In this document: positions 42,201 through 50,920 of the stretch, piece by piece | How the letters are laid out: every line of letters begins with the position of its first letter | Numbering within the stretch: position 1 is the first letter of the stretch | From: Lasiodiplodia sp. COLG20 | Taxonomy: Eukaryota; Ascomycota; Dothideomycetes; Botryosphaeriales; Botryosphaeriaceae | Reading direction: 5' to 3' | Length of the DNA: 64,000 bases | Assembly: GCA_009801085.1 (NCBI GenBank) | Contig: VNWV01000001.1 | Location: 434,001-498,000 of the forward strand | Translations under genes and position numbers: made by a program | Notes under the pieces: generated by a model | What the model was told of the DNA's origin: nothing | What the model saw: only the letters and a program-made list of their open reading frames with translations | Database searches by the model: none

Positions 42201-45200
42201 GGCCCTTGGTCATATGTGTAAGCTCCTTTGTAGATCCTGCATCCGGTTCCACGGCAGGGCTTGCCGCAGCAGCCGAACTAGAATCCCTTGCACCAGGAGA
42301 AGGTCCGCCGCGAGCAAGCATAGCAGCCAGGTTAGGGTTGAAGCGATCGGCCAGCTTTCCGGAGGCCCTGTTTGAAAGTTTGCCCGCAGGCTCATCGGTT
42401 GCGCTTGAAGCAGGCTTGGAGGAGTCCGTGGCGTTAAAACGATCTGCAAGCTTTCCAGGAACTTTGGCAGTCGGCTTAGATGGCGAAGATGCATCGCTCT
42501 GCGGCGACTGCGGCGACTTCGGCGCTCCGCCAGCTCCAGGGAAGCGATCAGCAAGCTTCCCTACAGGCTTCAGGCTGGGCCTGCCCGGTATCGGGGCAGG
42601 CTTCGAGGCGTCAGGCAGGTTATTGAATCGATCCGCCAGTGCCAGCTTCCCCGGAAGCTTTCCGACTGGCTTTGCCGGAGCGTCAGCATCCTTTGGGGCC
42701 GTATCCGGTTTGGATGAAATAGTGGCCTTCCTTTCGCGCATGCTCCTCAACTTCGCGAGGGCTTCGTTGGCTGGAGGTGCTTCCTTTGCTGGCGAAGCGG
42801 GTTTTGTCGAAGGCTCATCTTTGATAGGAGAAGCGGGCTTGGCTGGAGGCTCATCCTTCGTGGGTGAAGCAGGATTGGCAGGGGCCTCTTCTTTGACAGG
42901 TGAAGTCGGTTTGGCCGGTGACTCCTCCTTTATTGGCGAAGAAGGTTTTGCGGGAGGCTCTTCCTTTACGGGCGAAGAAGGTTTGGCGGGAGGCTCTTCC
43001 TTCGCGGGCGAAACAGGCTTTTCCGAAGCTTCCGGTGCTTCGGTCGACTTCTTAGGCTCTGCGGGAGGCGGCTCCTCTTTTGTTGGCGAGGTCGGAAACT
43101 TGGAGACGCTTCCGTTGCGGCCAAGGAGCTTGCGCTTCTCCAGAGCCTCCGCAATAGGCTCTGCGGGCTTCGCGAGAGACCCCGTTCTGACGTGCGAACC
43201 CCCGCTCTCCTCCGCTTTCATCTGAATGGACTGCCTCTGCTTGACAAGGCTGTCCCTGAACTCATCCTTCTTCACGCGCGGAGCCGGGCCACCGGTAATG
43301 TTGAGGGCATCCTTGCCTCGGTTGATATTCTCCTTAAACGTGTCCGGAGCGACGAACTTCTCGGTGTGCGTCTTCCTGAGCTTGCCGAATACATTCTGGA
43401 ACTCCAACTCTTCCTTCTTCACGCTCTCAGACTGGCGTTGGCGGTGCTTCAAAGTGGAGCGGAAGTCTGGCTTCGACTCCTCAGGCTTGGATGCAGGGGG
43501 GTTAGCCCCGCGGAGAGCGGGCGATTTGGCACCAACGGCCGGCTTCTCGGCCTTGTCGGCGGGGCTTCCCAAGGTTGGGCTGGCAGCAGAGTCCTTCGCC
43601 GTCTCCATTTTAGGAGATGACAGGGTGTCTGGCTGTCCTTTGGGCGTAGATGCTATGTGTCCGGCCGATTCAGGAGCAGGAAGTTGTTCACGGTCGGTAA
43701 TTTTCTCGGGCGGACCCTGACCCAAATCGGGCGATTGCGCAACGGCCCCCTGTGCAGATCCTCGTGATTCTGGTCTGCGGAGAGCGTCGCGGCTGGGGAG
43801 TTTGGTAGGGCTAGTTGGAGTGGCTGGTGCATCTGTATCAGTTTTCTCAGGTCTGGAGAGATCTACACTCGCTTTCTGAGCTTTAATCCTGTTGATCTCT
43901 GCCATCCAACTCGGCTGCTCAGGCTGGGGTTTCGGCTTAGGCGATTCAGGTTTGGTACTCAAAGCACTTTCAAGCCAACTTGACTTTGTAGGGCTACGGC
44001 TCCACCTCTTAGACGGGCTTGCAGGGGAGTTGGGGCCTGAGCGGTTCTCTCCAAGCTGTGCGATGGAGCCGACCGACTTTCCTCTGCTGTGGCGGAAGGC
44101 CTTGTTCGGCCTTGTAAATGACTCCTCAGCGCCCTCGCCTTTCTCCGTCGTGTTGCTGTGACTTGAGCTGGGTCGCTCAGTGGAGTGGCCACGGGAACGC
44201 GGCTTTGTGTCCAGCTTCGGTGTGCTTACACCTCCGAAAGCACCAGTGCTGGCAGTGGAATTCTGTCTGCTAAGACCTCCAGGGGTTTGCACGCTCCATC
44301 TTTTGTTCACGCTGTCCGAACGTCTCATCATTGCACTCTGCACAAATCCTCCCATGCCTTTGGTCGGAGACGGCGTGCGCTCCGGCAACATTCGTCCCAT
44401 GGACGGCGACATGGCCGTATTCCGCTCGGATGGGCCGTGCTCGGTGTCGTCGGGCTCGGAGGGGGGAGGGCGGAACCGCTGCGACTCAAGCATGGGCAGC
44501 GGGGACTTGATCTCAGACGCACTGTAGCCGGATACTGACGTGTCGCGAGATAATCTGTTGCTAGAAACAGCGCTATCGCGCACGGAGCTCGCTCTGGACG
44601 GCGAGCTGGAGCGCACGCTCTCGGCGTGTGGACTCGCCGGGCGTTCAGCGGCGGTGTCGCGCGACATGCCGGGCAGCTGTCGCTTGTCCGATATCGAGGC
44701 GGTGTCGTCGTCCTCGCGGCTGCGGCGGTTTGCAGGAGAGCCAATGCCGCGGTCGGGGGTTTGCCTGAACCACGCGGGATCCTTGGAGCCCAGCGACTGT
44801 GCGATTTGTGACCTCGAGGCGGTGTCGTCGGCGGGGGTCGAGGGCTCGGGCGCCAGGACGGGCGAGCGCGATGCGCTGTTCTCGGCGGCAATTAGGCTGA
44901 GCGGTCTGCGGCTGCTGGTCGAGGTTGGGCGGCGCTGCTGCCAGGACAAGGTGTTGGACCTGGTGGGCGTCGAGGGCGTTGAGGTTTCGTCGACAGGCGA
45001 CTCGGACGTTGGGCCGGTCAGGCGCTGCAGCGCATCGCTGTGGGCGTCCATGATCGGCGAGGACGAGTCGAGGTGCAGGCTGCTGCGCGGCGTGCTCTTG
45101 ACGGAGATGGGCGGCGAGGACTTCTCGGGCGATAGCGAGCGTTGACGTTCTACGGTGGGATGTCAGTTTGGGGCGCAGCGTCGCCCAAACATAAACAAGG

Positions 45201-45396
45201 CACGCGGAAAATAGTACACACCAGCTCGCCGGGCGGCACGCTCAGCCCGACCTTGCAGAATTTGTTCCTCTAGTAAACGATTGCGCTCCTGGTCTTCCCT
45301 GTCCCGCTTCTCGCCAAGCTCGCGGATGTGTTCCACGAAGGATGACGGACTGATGGGATCATCGTGCGGCGGCGAAGCTTCATCGCGGCCAGACAT
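39220..45396 (-). CDS. DUF4045/gelsolin-repeat protein (villin-like)
   Basis: A three-exon gene encodes about 2011 residues: 45396-45222, 45149-39599 and 39529-39220, with introns of 72 and 69 nt. The N-terminus has a charged coiled-coil (FVEHIRELGEKRDREDQERN) and Ser-rich disorder. The middle carries several repeat families: GKLADRFN words, RRISAKFEQ words, and arrays of Lys/Pro/Ser/Glu repeats. The C-terminal 500 residues hold gelsolin-type domains (ILFDNSMYLCNHAFAS, TEVYLWTGS, KIFLWKGKGCTAEELG, VVEIAPFSQMDLEAENIYVLDAFFEIY). I know this layout from fungal proteins annotated DUF4045/gelsolin; actin binding is the natural role but is not proved. A further in-frame 102-nt intron beginning GTGAGC after GGSFQ may be hidden near 39735-39837. 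It lies 393 bp downstream of ARL2 on the same strand. Confidence 0.85.
42779..43018. repeat. 39-bp coding tandem repeat in the gelsolin-like gene
   Basis: About six imperfect 39-bp units, read on the minus strand, encode a 13-residue repeat of the type EEPPAKPSSPVKE. A related but more diverged array lies at about 41290-41620. Both encode Pro/Lys/Ser/Glu-rich disordered segments. Confidence 0.85.
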
Positions 45397-45788
45397 GGTG
45401 AGGCTTCGGGGCGGGAGAGGGGGTGGCAGCCCGTATTTGTCCAACCTCTGGCGGCGGGGATGTTGGTGACAAGAACGGCTTGCTGGGCCAAAATCTAAAT
45501 AGACCAGTCCGCTTCGGCTGCCCAGCGCAACAGCCCTAGCAAGCATATATATTCTTTGCTACCTACTACTGCACGCCTGATGCACCGCGCCGCCGTCCGT
45601 GTGGGCCGCGAGGCGCATTCCTGGGCCCCGCTGGCACGCTGCCCGCCGCTCCACCCTCAGGCAGCGTGCCCGGCGCGGCGTCAGTGTTGTGGTGCTTAGC
45701 CGCGCCGGTGCGCTGCCTGGCGGCGCTAGGCCGCTTCGGCGATAAGGTTGACAGCGGCCATGCAGCTCCTTGCAGCTCTCCCGCGGCC
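45397..45788. other. Promoter/5' UTR of the gelsolin-like gene and 3' flank of ARL2
   Basis: A 392-bp gap between two minus-strand genes. No separate gene is supported. Confidence 0.4.
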
Positions 45789-46625
45789 TCAGAACAGGAA
45801 CAGGCGGTCCCTGGCGTCTTGGATTACCCAGCGCAGCCCCTCCTCCAGATTCTGCCCTGTCATGGCGCTGCACGCCATGATGGTCCACTTGTGCGTGGTG
45901 ATGCTGTCGAGCATCAGCCCCTGCGTCGTCGTTAGCCAGTGCGGTTAGCTGTCAGGCCCAACGCCCTGGCCCGTACGCCCAAACAAACCCACCTGACGTA
46001 TCTCGTCATCACTCATCGAGCCGGGAACATCGCTCTTATTTTTGAAAACAAGCAGGCTCGCCCCCATCAGACGCTGCCGCGAGTCAGTGTGCGCAATGAA
46101 AAAAAGCGTTGCGGGAACATGCCTCCTCCAGGAGCAACCCCTTCAGCTCGCGGCGGCAATCGTCGATGCGCTCGCGGTCCGTCGAGTCGACGACCCATAT
46201 AAGCGTGTCCGTTTTCTCAAAGTAGTTCTTCCAGTACGTGCGCAGCGTCTTCTGACCGCCGACATCCCCTATGTGCGACACGTGGTGCTCAGCACGACCG
46301 CGGCTGCTGCAGGGAGGCGGCTCTTACATATATTGAGTTTGTAACTTGGCGGTCAACGGCGCTGTGTCTCAGGCTAGGGCGGCAGCAACTTACCCCTCGT
46401 ACTCGATCGTCTTGATGATGAAGCCGAGTGTCGGGCTGACGCTGTTGACATCCTCGTTCATGATTTTCTTGACGATGGTCGTCTTGCCGGCATTGTCGAG
46501 GCCCCTGTGAGCAGTCAGCCGAAGCAGGGAGGCCTGCCTGATCTGAAACGTGGTTCCGCTACCTACAGCATCAATATACGCATCTCCTTGTCCTTCAGTC
46601 GGGCTTTTCTCAGAATTGACAACAT
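45789..46625 (-). CDS. ARL2: ADP-ribosylation factor-like GTPase 2 (ARL2/Alp41/Cin4 type)
   Basis: A six-exon gene encodes 181 residues, close to the usual 184: 46625-46567, 46504-46394, 46344-46328 (17-nt microexon), 46268-46123, 46073-45993 and 45920-45789. Exon 4 ends at a GC donor (GAG|GCATGT) and pairs with CGGCAG, a GC-AG intron. The protein starts [20 protein letters not shown], then P-loop GLDNAGKT (21-28), switch I VSPTLGF, switch II WDVGGQ (63-68), FKNKSD in place of NKxD with Gln (123-126), and [14 protein letters not shown] and the lack of a Gly2 myristoylation site point to ARL2 rather than ARF1. ARL2 controls tubulin folding cofactor D and so microtubule formation. It is divergent from the GNAT gene with a 567-bp shared promoter. 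Confidence 0.93.
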
Positions 46626-47192
46626 CGTGGCTTGCTTGGATGGGGTGGGAAAATGCTGGTGGGAGCTGCTGTTTGCCGCAGCGCCAGACGAGCGCGCGCA
46701 GCTGCCTTCGCTTCCGCGCTAACCGAAAATGGCACCACACATCAATTGACGGCAACTTCACCTTCCCGTGTGCCTTCCCTTTTCCTGTCTTCCGATAACC
46801 TCGTGGCAAGTTCCAGCGCGGCTTCCTGACTCTTCCTGCGTGCTCGATAAAGCCTTCCCCAGAAAGACGAAACGGCCGAAGCTCTGGTCCGGACACCTCG
46901 CGCATGATCCGGGAGACAACTTCATCCGACGAGCTCCTTTCTGCTGCTTCCTCGGGCAGACCTGAGCACGCGGAACTTGTCTGAAGCTTTGGGTAAGCAG
47001 CCGCGTGGCCCCGCAGCGTCTACAAATCAACCGCTGACGATCGCGCTCAGCCTTTCTTCCGCTTACACAATCCTTCGTCCGAGTAGTCGCGACGCAGCAG
47101 CGTACGAGGTTAGTGTCGAGCCAGCTTCCACATTCAGTTGTGCTCTATTGAGTGCTACTTTTGTCAGATACATCCACCCGGTGACTAATATC
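46626..47192. promoter_or_regulatory. Shared divergent promoter, ARL2 and GNAT genes
   Basis: This 567-bp gap lies between divergent start codons. The frame of the GNAT gene is open upstream to 46977 but without an ATG before 47193, so it is treated as 5' UTR. Confidence 0.45.
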
Positions 47193-49430
47193 ATGGATCC
47201 TGAAAAGACCGAAAGTATCCGCTCCTGGATCGCAAAGACGGGACAGGCATCGCCGGCGCAGAGAGACGACAACGTCATCGCCTTGAGCAACCTCAGAGCT
47301 CATTTGAGTGTCGTCGACGTGCCTTTCTCCAACACCAGCCCGAGCCGCGCGACTCGTTCAACCTTTCACTCAGCCCACGCACCCTCGGCTCCTCCCAAAT
47401 TCGACTTTCGTCCTCACCGTGAAGGTGTCCTCATTGACCTGCGCACTTCGAGTGAGATTGACAGAGACGAATTTGAGGCACGCGCGCGTCACTCCACAAG
47501 TAGACTTTCAGTACCCGTTCCACATCACCAACCCACACCTTCATTCAGCCGTCAGCCTCGCAGGTTTAATCATAACAACCGCAGACGCGTACTCGCAAAA
47601 GGTCGCCACAATAAGATGGCTGATAGCAAGCCACAATCCCTCCCCCCTCACATGCGCAATCGTCCCGCGCAGGCCGTCTACGTTCCGCCTCATATGCGGA
47701 AGGCCCCTCAACCCCCAACCGAGGGCCATGAGGGCGGCGTTTCTCTGAATGACAACGTTGCTTTCGACAACGGTGTCACGCTCAATGACGGCGCAGCGGG
47801 TAATGGCGGTGTTGGTCCTCACGTAGGCGAAGATGCTCAAAGGTATCTTCCGCACTTCCACCTTAATCATGCACAAGCTTATTCTTGCAGCTCTACGCAA
47901 CCTACATCCGCTCCTCCAAGTGCGACAACGCCTCCAGTTCAGCCCCCGGAGCAGGTACAGCAAGCTGACGAACAGACCAATGCCTGGAGCCAAAACCTCC
48001 CGCCTGCGGCTCCACAGGCCACGATGGACAACCGCCATTCACAAAAGCAAGACAACACCTACATCAAGTCCAAGCGTAGCAACAAGTGGGCCACGAACAA
48101 AGAGATCCGAGAGAGGGTTATGAAAGACTCTAACGAACATATTGGCGCTTGGGGCTCCAACGGCTCTGACACCGGTTTCAACTCCAACCCAGGCGCTGAC
48201 CCTCAGCATGATATCAAGAAGCTGGTAGACTGGGAAGGTAACTGGCTCCCCGGTCCCACCGATTGGGAGTCTCGTCGCAGCTTCCACCACCATAACTTCA
48301 ACGAAGAGATGATGCGTTTCGTGTATGGCTCCATCGACAAGGACGCCACCGTTGATGTCCGCAATGAGCCAAGCTTTTTGAGCATCCCGAATGGTGAAGT
48401 TGCGCCTCGTGCTTGGGCCTCTATTCGCATCGAGGGTACGTCGCTCCAGGAGTGGTGGAGCAACCACGTTGGAAGCTCTCTGGCAGAGCCTGACAGCAAG
48501 GCTTGGTGGAGGGATTACATCTCCGAAGAGTCCAGCCTTCTAGTTCCTTACCACGTCCTCGAGGCAAAGGTTGACCCCGCCGACACTGAAGGCCAGACCC
48601 TTTACGTTCATGATCTTGGTTCTGGACACGCCTCTGACAAGTTGATGGAGCGGAGGAACAAGAAGAAGGCTGACCGAGAGAGGCGAAACGCACGCGAACG
48701 TGAGCAACATGCTGCACTCGCCGCGGAAATGAAGCCTGCCATTTTCGAGATGCCTGAGAAGATCAAGCCGAAGATCAGCTTGTATATCCGTCCCGCACTC
48801 GCCGCCGATGCGCATCAGATCGCCGGAATCTATAACCACTACGTTGATGAGAGCATCCGATCTGCCGAAGTGATGCCCCTCTCAGCCTTGAACCTTTCTC
48901 AGCGAATCGCCGACGAGACCGCAAGCGGCATGCCTTGGCTTGTTGCATGCCAGAAAGGCAGGAAGGCAGGACGAGGCTACACCAATGGTACTGACGCTAT
49001 GATTCTCGGGTTTGCTTGCGCTTCGGACTTCCTCAGTCGCCAGAGCATGTACGCTTTCACTGCAGAAGCCGAAATCTACGTTCATCACAATTACCTTCGG
49101 CACCGGATCGGCAGTTGCCTGATGGATAGACTGCTCTACGTCCTCGATCCCCTCTACGATTCTCCGGGAGGTTACCAATTCACTGGAACCGGCCCGTTCG
49201 CTGAGCACGGTGGCTCAAGGGTCATCGGCTCGGTCATCATGAACGTTCCATTCGACAAGAAGGATCCCGCCGACTTGAAGGGTGTTGTCAACTTCCTCAG
49301 CAAGTTCGGTCTCAAGAAGGAGGCTGAGCTGGCTAATATTGGCGTGAAGCAAGAGATGCACGTCAGCTTGGCCGTGTTCCGTTACACAACTGGCAACACG
49401 ATCGATCCCAAGTCTGCTATCTTGAGGTAG
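47193..49430 (+). CDS. GNAT-family N-acetyltransferase with long disordered N-terminus
   Basis: A single-exon gene encodes 745 residues. The C-terminal 220 residues are a GNAT fold: ISLYIRPALAADAHQIAGIYNHY, then WLVACQK, AMILGFACASDF, and the acetyl-CoA-binding region AEIYVHHNYLRHRIGSCLMDRLLYVLD, with the usual R/Q-x-x-G-x-G/A loop read as RHRIGS. The N-terminal 520 residues are disordered and polar. They include two PPHMR words, SLPPHMRNR and VYVPPHMRK (residues about 149-170), like the YVPPHLR motif of Ded1/DDX3-type RNA-associated proteins, which suggests an mRNA or translation link. A charged helix (RRNKKKADRERRNAREREQ) precedes the GNAT domain. The ATG at 47193 gives the longest ATG-initiated protein; the ATG at 47616 (MADSKPQS) is a credible alternative. 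The substrate is unknown. Confidence 0.82.
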   Translation: MDPEKTESIRSWIAKTGQASPAQRDDNVIALSNLRAHLSVVDVPFSNTSPSRATRSTFHSAHAPSAPPKFDFRPHREGVLIDLRTSSEIDRDEFEARARHSTSRLSVPVPHHQPTPSFSRQPRRFNHNNRRRVLAKGRHNKMADSKPQSLPPHMRNRPAQAVYVPPHMRKAPQPPTEGHEGGVSLNDNVAFDNGVTLNDGAAGNGGVGPHVGEDAQRYLPHFHLNHAQAYSCSSTQPTSAPPSATTPPVQPPEQVQQADEQTNAWSQNLPPAAPQATMDNRHSQKQDNTYIKSKRSNKWATNKEIRERVMKDSNEHIGAWGSNGSDTGFNSNPGADPQHDIKKLVDWEGNWLPGPTDWESRRSFHHHNFNEEMMRFVYGSIDKDATVDVRNEPSFLSIPNGEVAPRAWASIRIEGTSLQEWWSNHVGSSLAEPDSKAWWRDYISEESSLLVPYHVLEAKVDPADTEGQTLYVHDLGSGHASDKLMERRNKKKADRERRNAREREQHAALAAEMKPAIFEMPEKIKPKISLYIRPALAADAHQIAGIYNHYVDESIRSAEVMPLSALNLSQRIADETASGMPWLVACQKGRKAGRGYTNGTDAMILGFACASDFLSRQSMYAFTAEAEIYVHHNYLRHRIGSCLMDRLLYVLDPLYDSPGGYQFTGTGPFAEHGGSRVIGSVIMNVPFDKKDPADLKGVVNFLSKFGLKKEAELANIGVKQEMHVSLAVFRYTTGNTIDPKSAILR

Positions 49431-50920
49431 ACTATTCCGAGGAGCCTCTCAACGCGGACTGGACCAAAAAGGGGAAGTGTAGTATCGAATCGGAACGCGT
49501 CTTCATTAGAAGGCTGACCGTTGAACGAACACGACGGTCGTCTCCGAGTTCGTCTCATTCTCTTTGCGGTACTTGCACCTTCTCCTCTTTGACATTCTGT
49601 GCGGGCCTTTCATTTTGTCTTTCCTTTTCTCTCCACCCACCGCGATGCGTAATTAACTGCACTGCATCAAAAAAAGATGAAAAAAAAAAAAGCCAGAACA
49701 GAAAGATATTCTGCTTTCCTTTCTTCTCAGATCCAAGATCACGGATCATGGCTCCAATTCAGTTTATGATTGCGTCTGCAATCTTCAGCTGACAACTATG
49801 CAAACCACCCAGCGGCCTTTTCGATTTGTACTGTCCTCCCTCAAATCCCCCAGAGATGCACCTATGGACGGAGGATGGTAATCATTGCGGGGTTAGCTTT
49901 TTGCTGGGGGTAAATGGTGTCTTTTCCTTTTCGCTTGCGTGTAAAGTAGAGTAGGGACACTTTACCCGCGATTGCTCAGGCTGCGAGAGCGCTCAATGAA
50001 AGTTCAAAATATACTGGATAAATATGTTCGTGATTTTGTGTTGTGCTACATTTTGCTGAATGAAAAAAAAAAAAAAAAAACATGAACCACCTCGGAATTG
50101 CAGAAATGCGAACTCTTTGACCCTCTGACACCGTGAATATGAGATGAAGCAACAGGTAATGATAAGCCAACAACAAGTAAGCATCCGCTCCTCCCGGATC
50201 AAGAGTGATGATCCGTCTACTCTCGAATACAAAGCAGCATCAACTCCGGGTATCTCTCCCGGTCGGGCTCCGTGTGCCGCGTGAAAATCTTTGTCCTCCG
50301 TACTTGTTGCTTCATCCACATACTCCCGCTGGAAATACTTGCCATCATCCCCCTTGCGCCAGATTATCGGAGCTAGTTGACGCTCCTCTGACGTTGGTGT
50401 TGAGAAGAATGAATCGGTCAATGGCTTGCGGAAAACGGCACCTTCTGGAGAGACCTTTCGCATCCCTTGTATAATCGCTGCTTGCATGCAAGAGGCATCT
50501 ACGCAATCTGAAATGACAGTAGCGATTCCACAAGACTCTAGCCTCGGGAAAACGCTCGGTTCTGTCCACCATTATGGGAAGGCGGTAAGCCACTTCAATT
50601 GGATAGCATCGTAGGGAGCTGATTTCTTGATATCATCATCTTTCATATTCATCCTATCTTTTAACGACATAAGGGCGAAAAGGAAAACCTAGTAAGTCTG
50701 GCAAGAAGAAATGATAAAGGGAAAAGAAGAGACCAAACAGTGCATCGCGCCTCCGCACGGCAAAAATGGCACCGAGTCTCAGTCTCTCACTCTCAGATCA
50801 AAGAGGAGGAAAAAGGGAAAAAGAAAGTTACCACCAAAAATCAACGCCCCAGGCCTCCATGCAGGCATCATCATCCATCACATGTTGCTTTTTCCTTTTG
50901 ATATTTTTTTTTTCATCCCT
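49431..50920. other. Convergent intergenic region, GNAT and YSH1
   Basis: This 1.5-kb stretch holds the 3' UTRs of two convergent genes, A-rich and T-rich tracts (for example 18 A at about 50064-50083) and one doubtful minus-strand frame (listed separately). Confidence 0.35.
49993..50487 (-). CDS. Hypothetical open frame, weakly supported
   Basis: A minus-strand frame encodes up to 164 residues from the ATG at 50487. The same frame is open further upstream to about 50580. Residues 1-110 have balanced composition (AVFRKPLTDSFFSTPTSEER, IIWRKGDDGKYFQREYVDEA), but the rest runs through a poly-T tract giving consecutive Phe. No family was recognised. If real, the gene probably has an intron before the T tract. 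Confidence 0.2.
   Translation of the reverse strand: MQAAIIQGMRKVSPEGAVFRKPLTDSFFSTPTSEERQLAPIIWRKGDDGKYFQREYVDEATSTEDKDFHAAHGARPGEIPGVDAALYSRVDGSSLLIREERMLTCCWLIITCCFISYSRCQRVKEFAFLQFRGGSCFFFFFFIQQNVAQHKITNIFIQYILNFH

Noticed and set aside
41714..43225. 503-residue plus-strand frame opposite the gelsolin-like gene
   Set aside because: It mirrors the Pro/Lys/Ser repeats of the real minus-strand gene; repeat-derived and without its own motifs.
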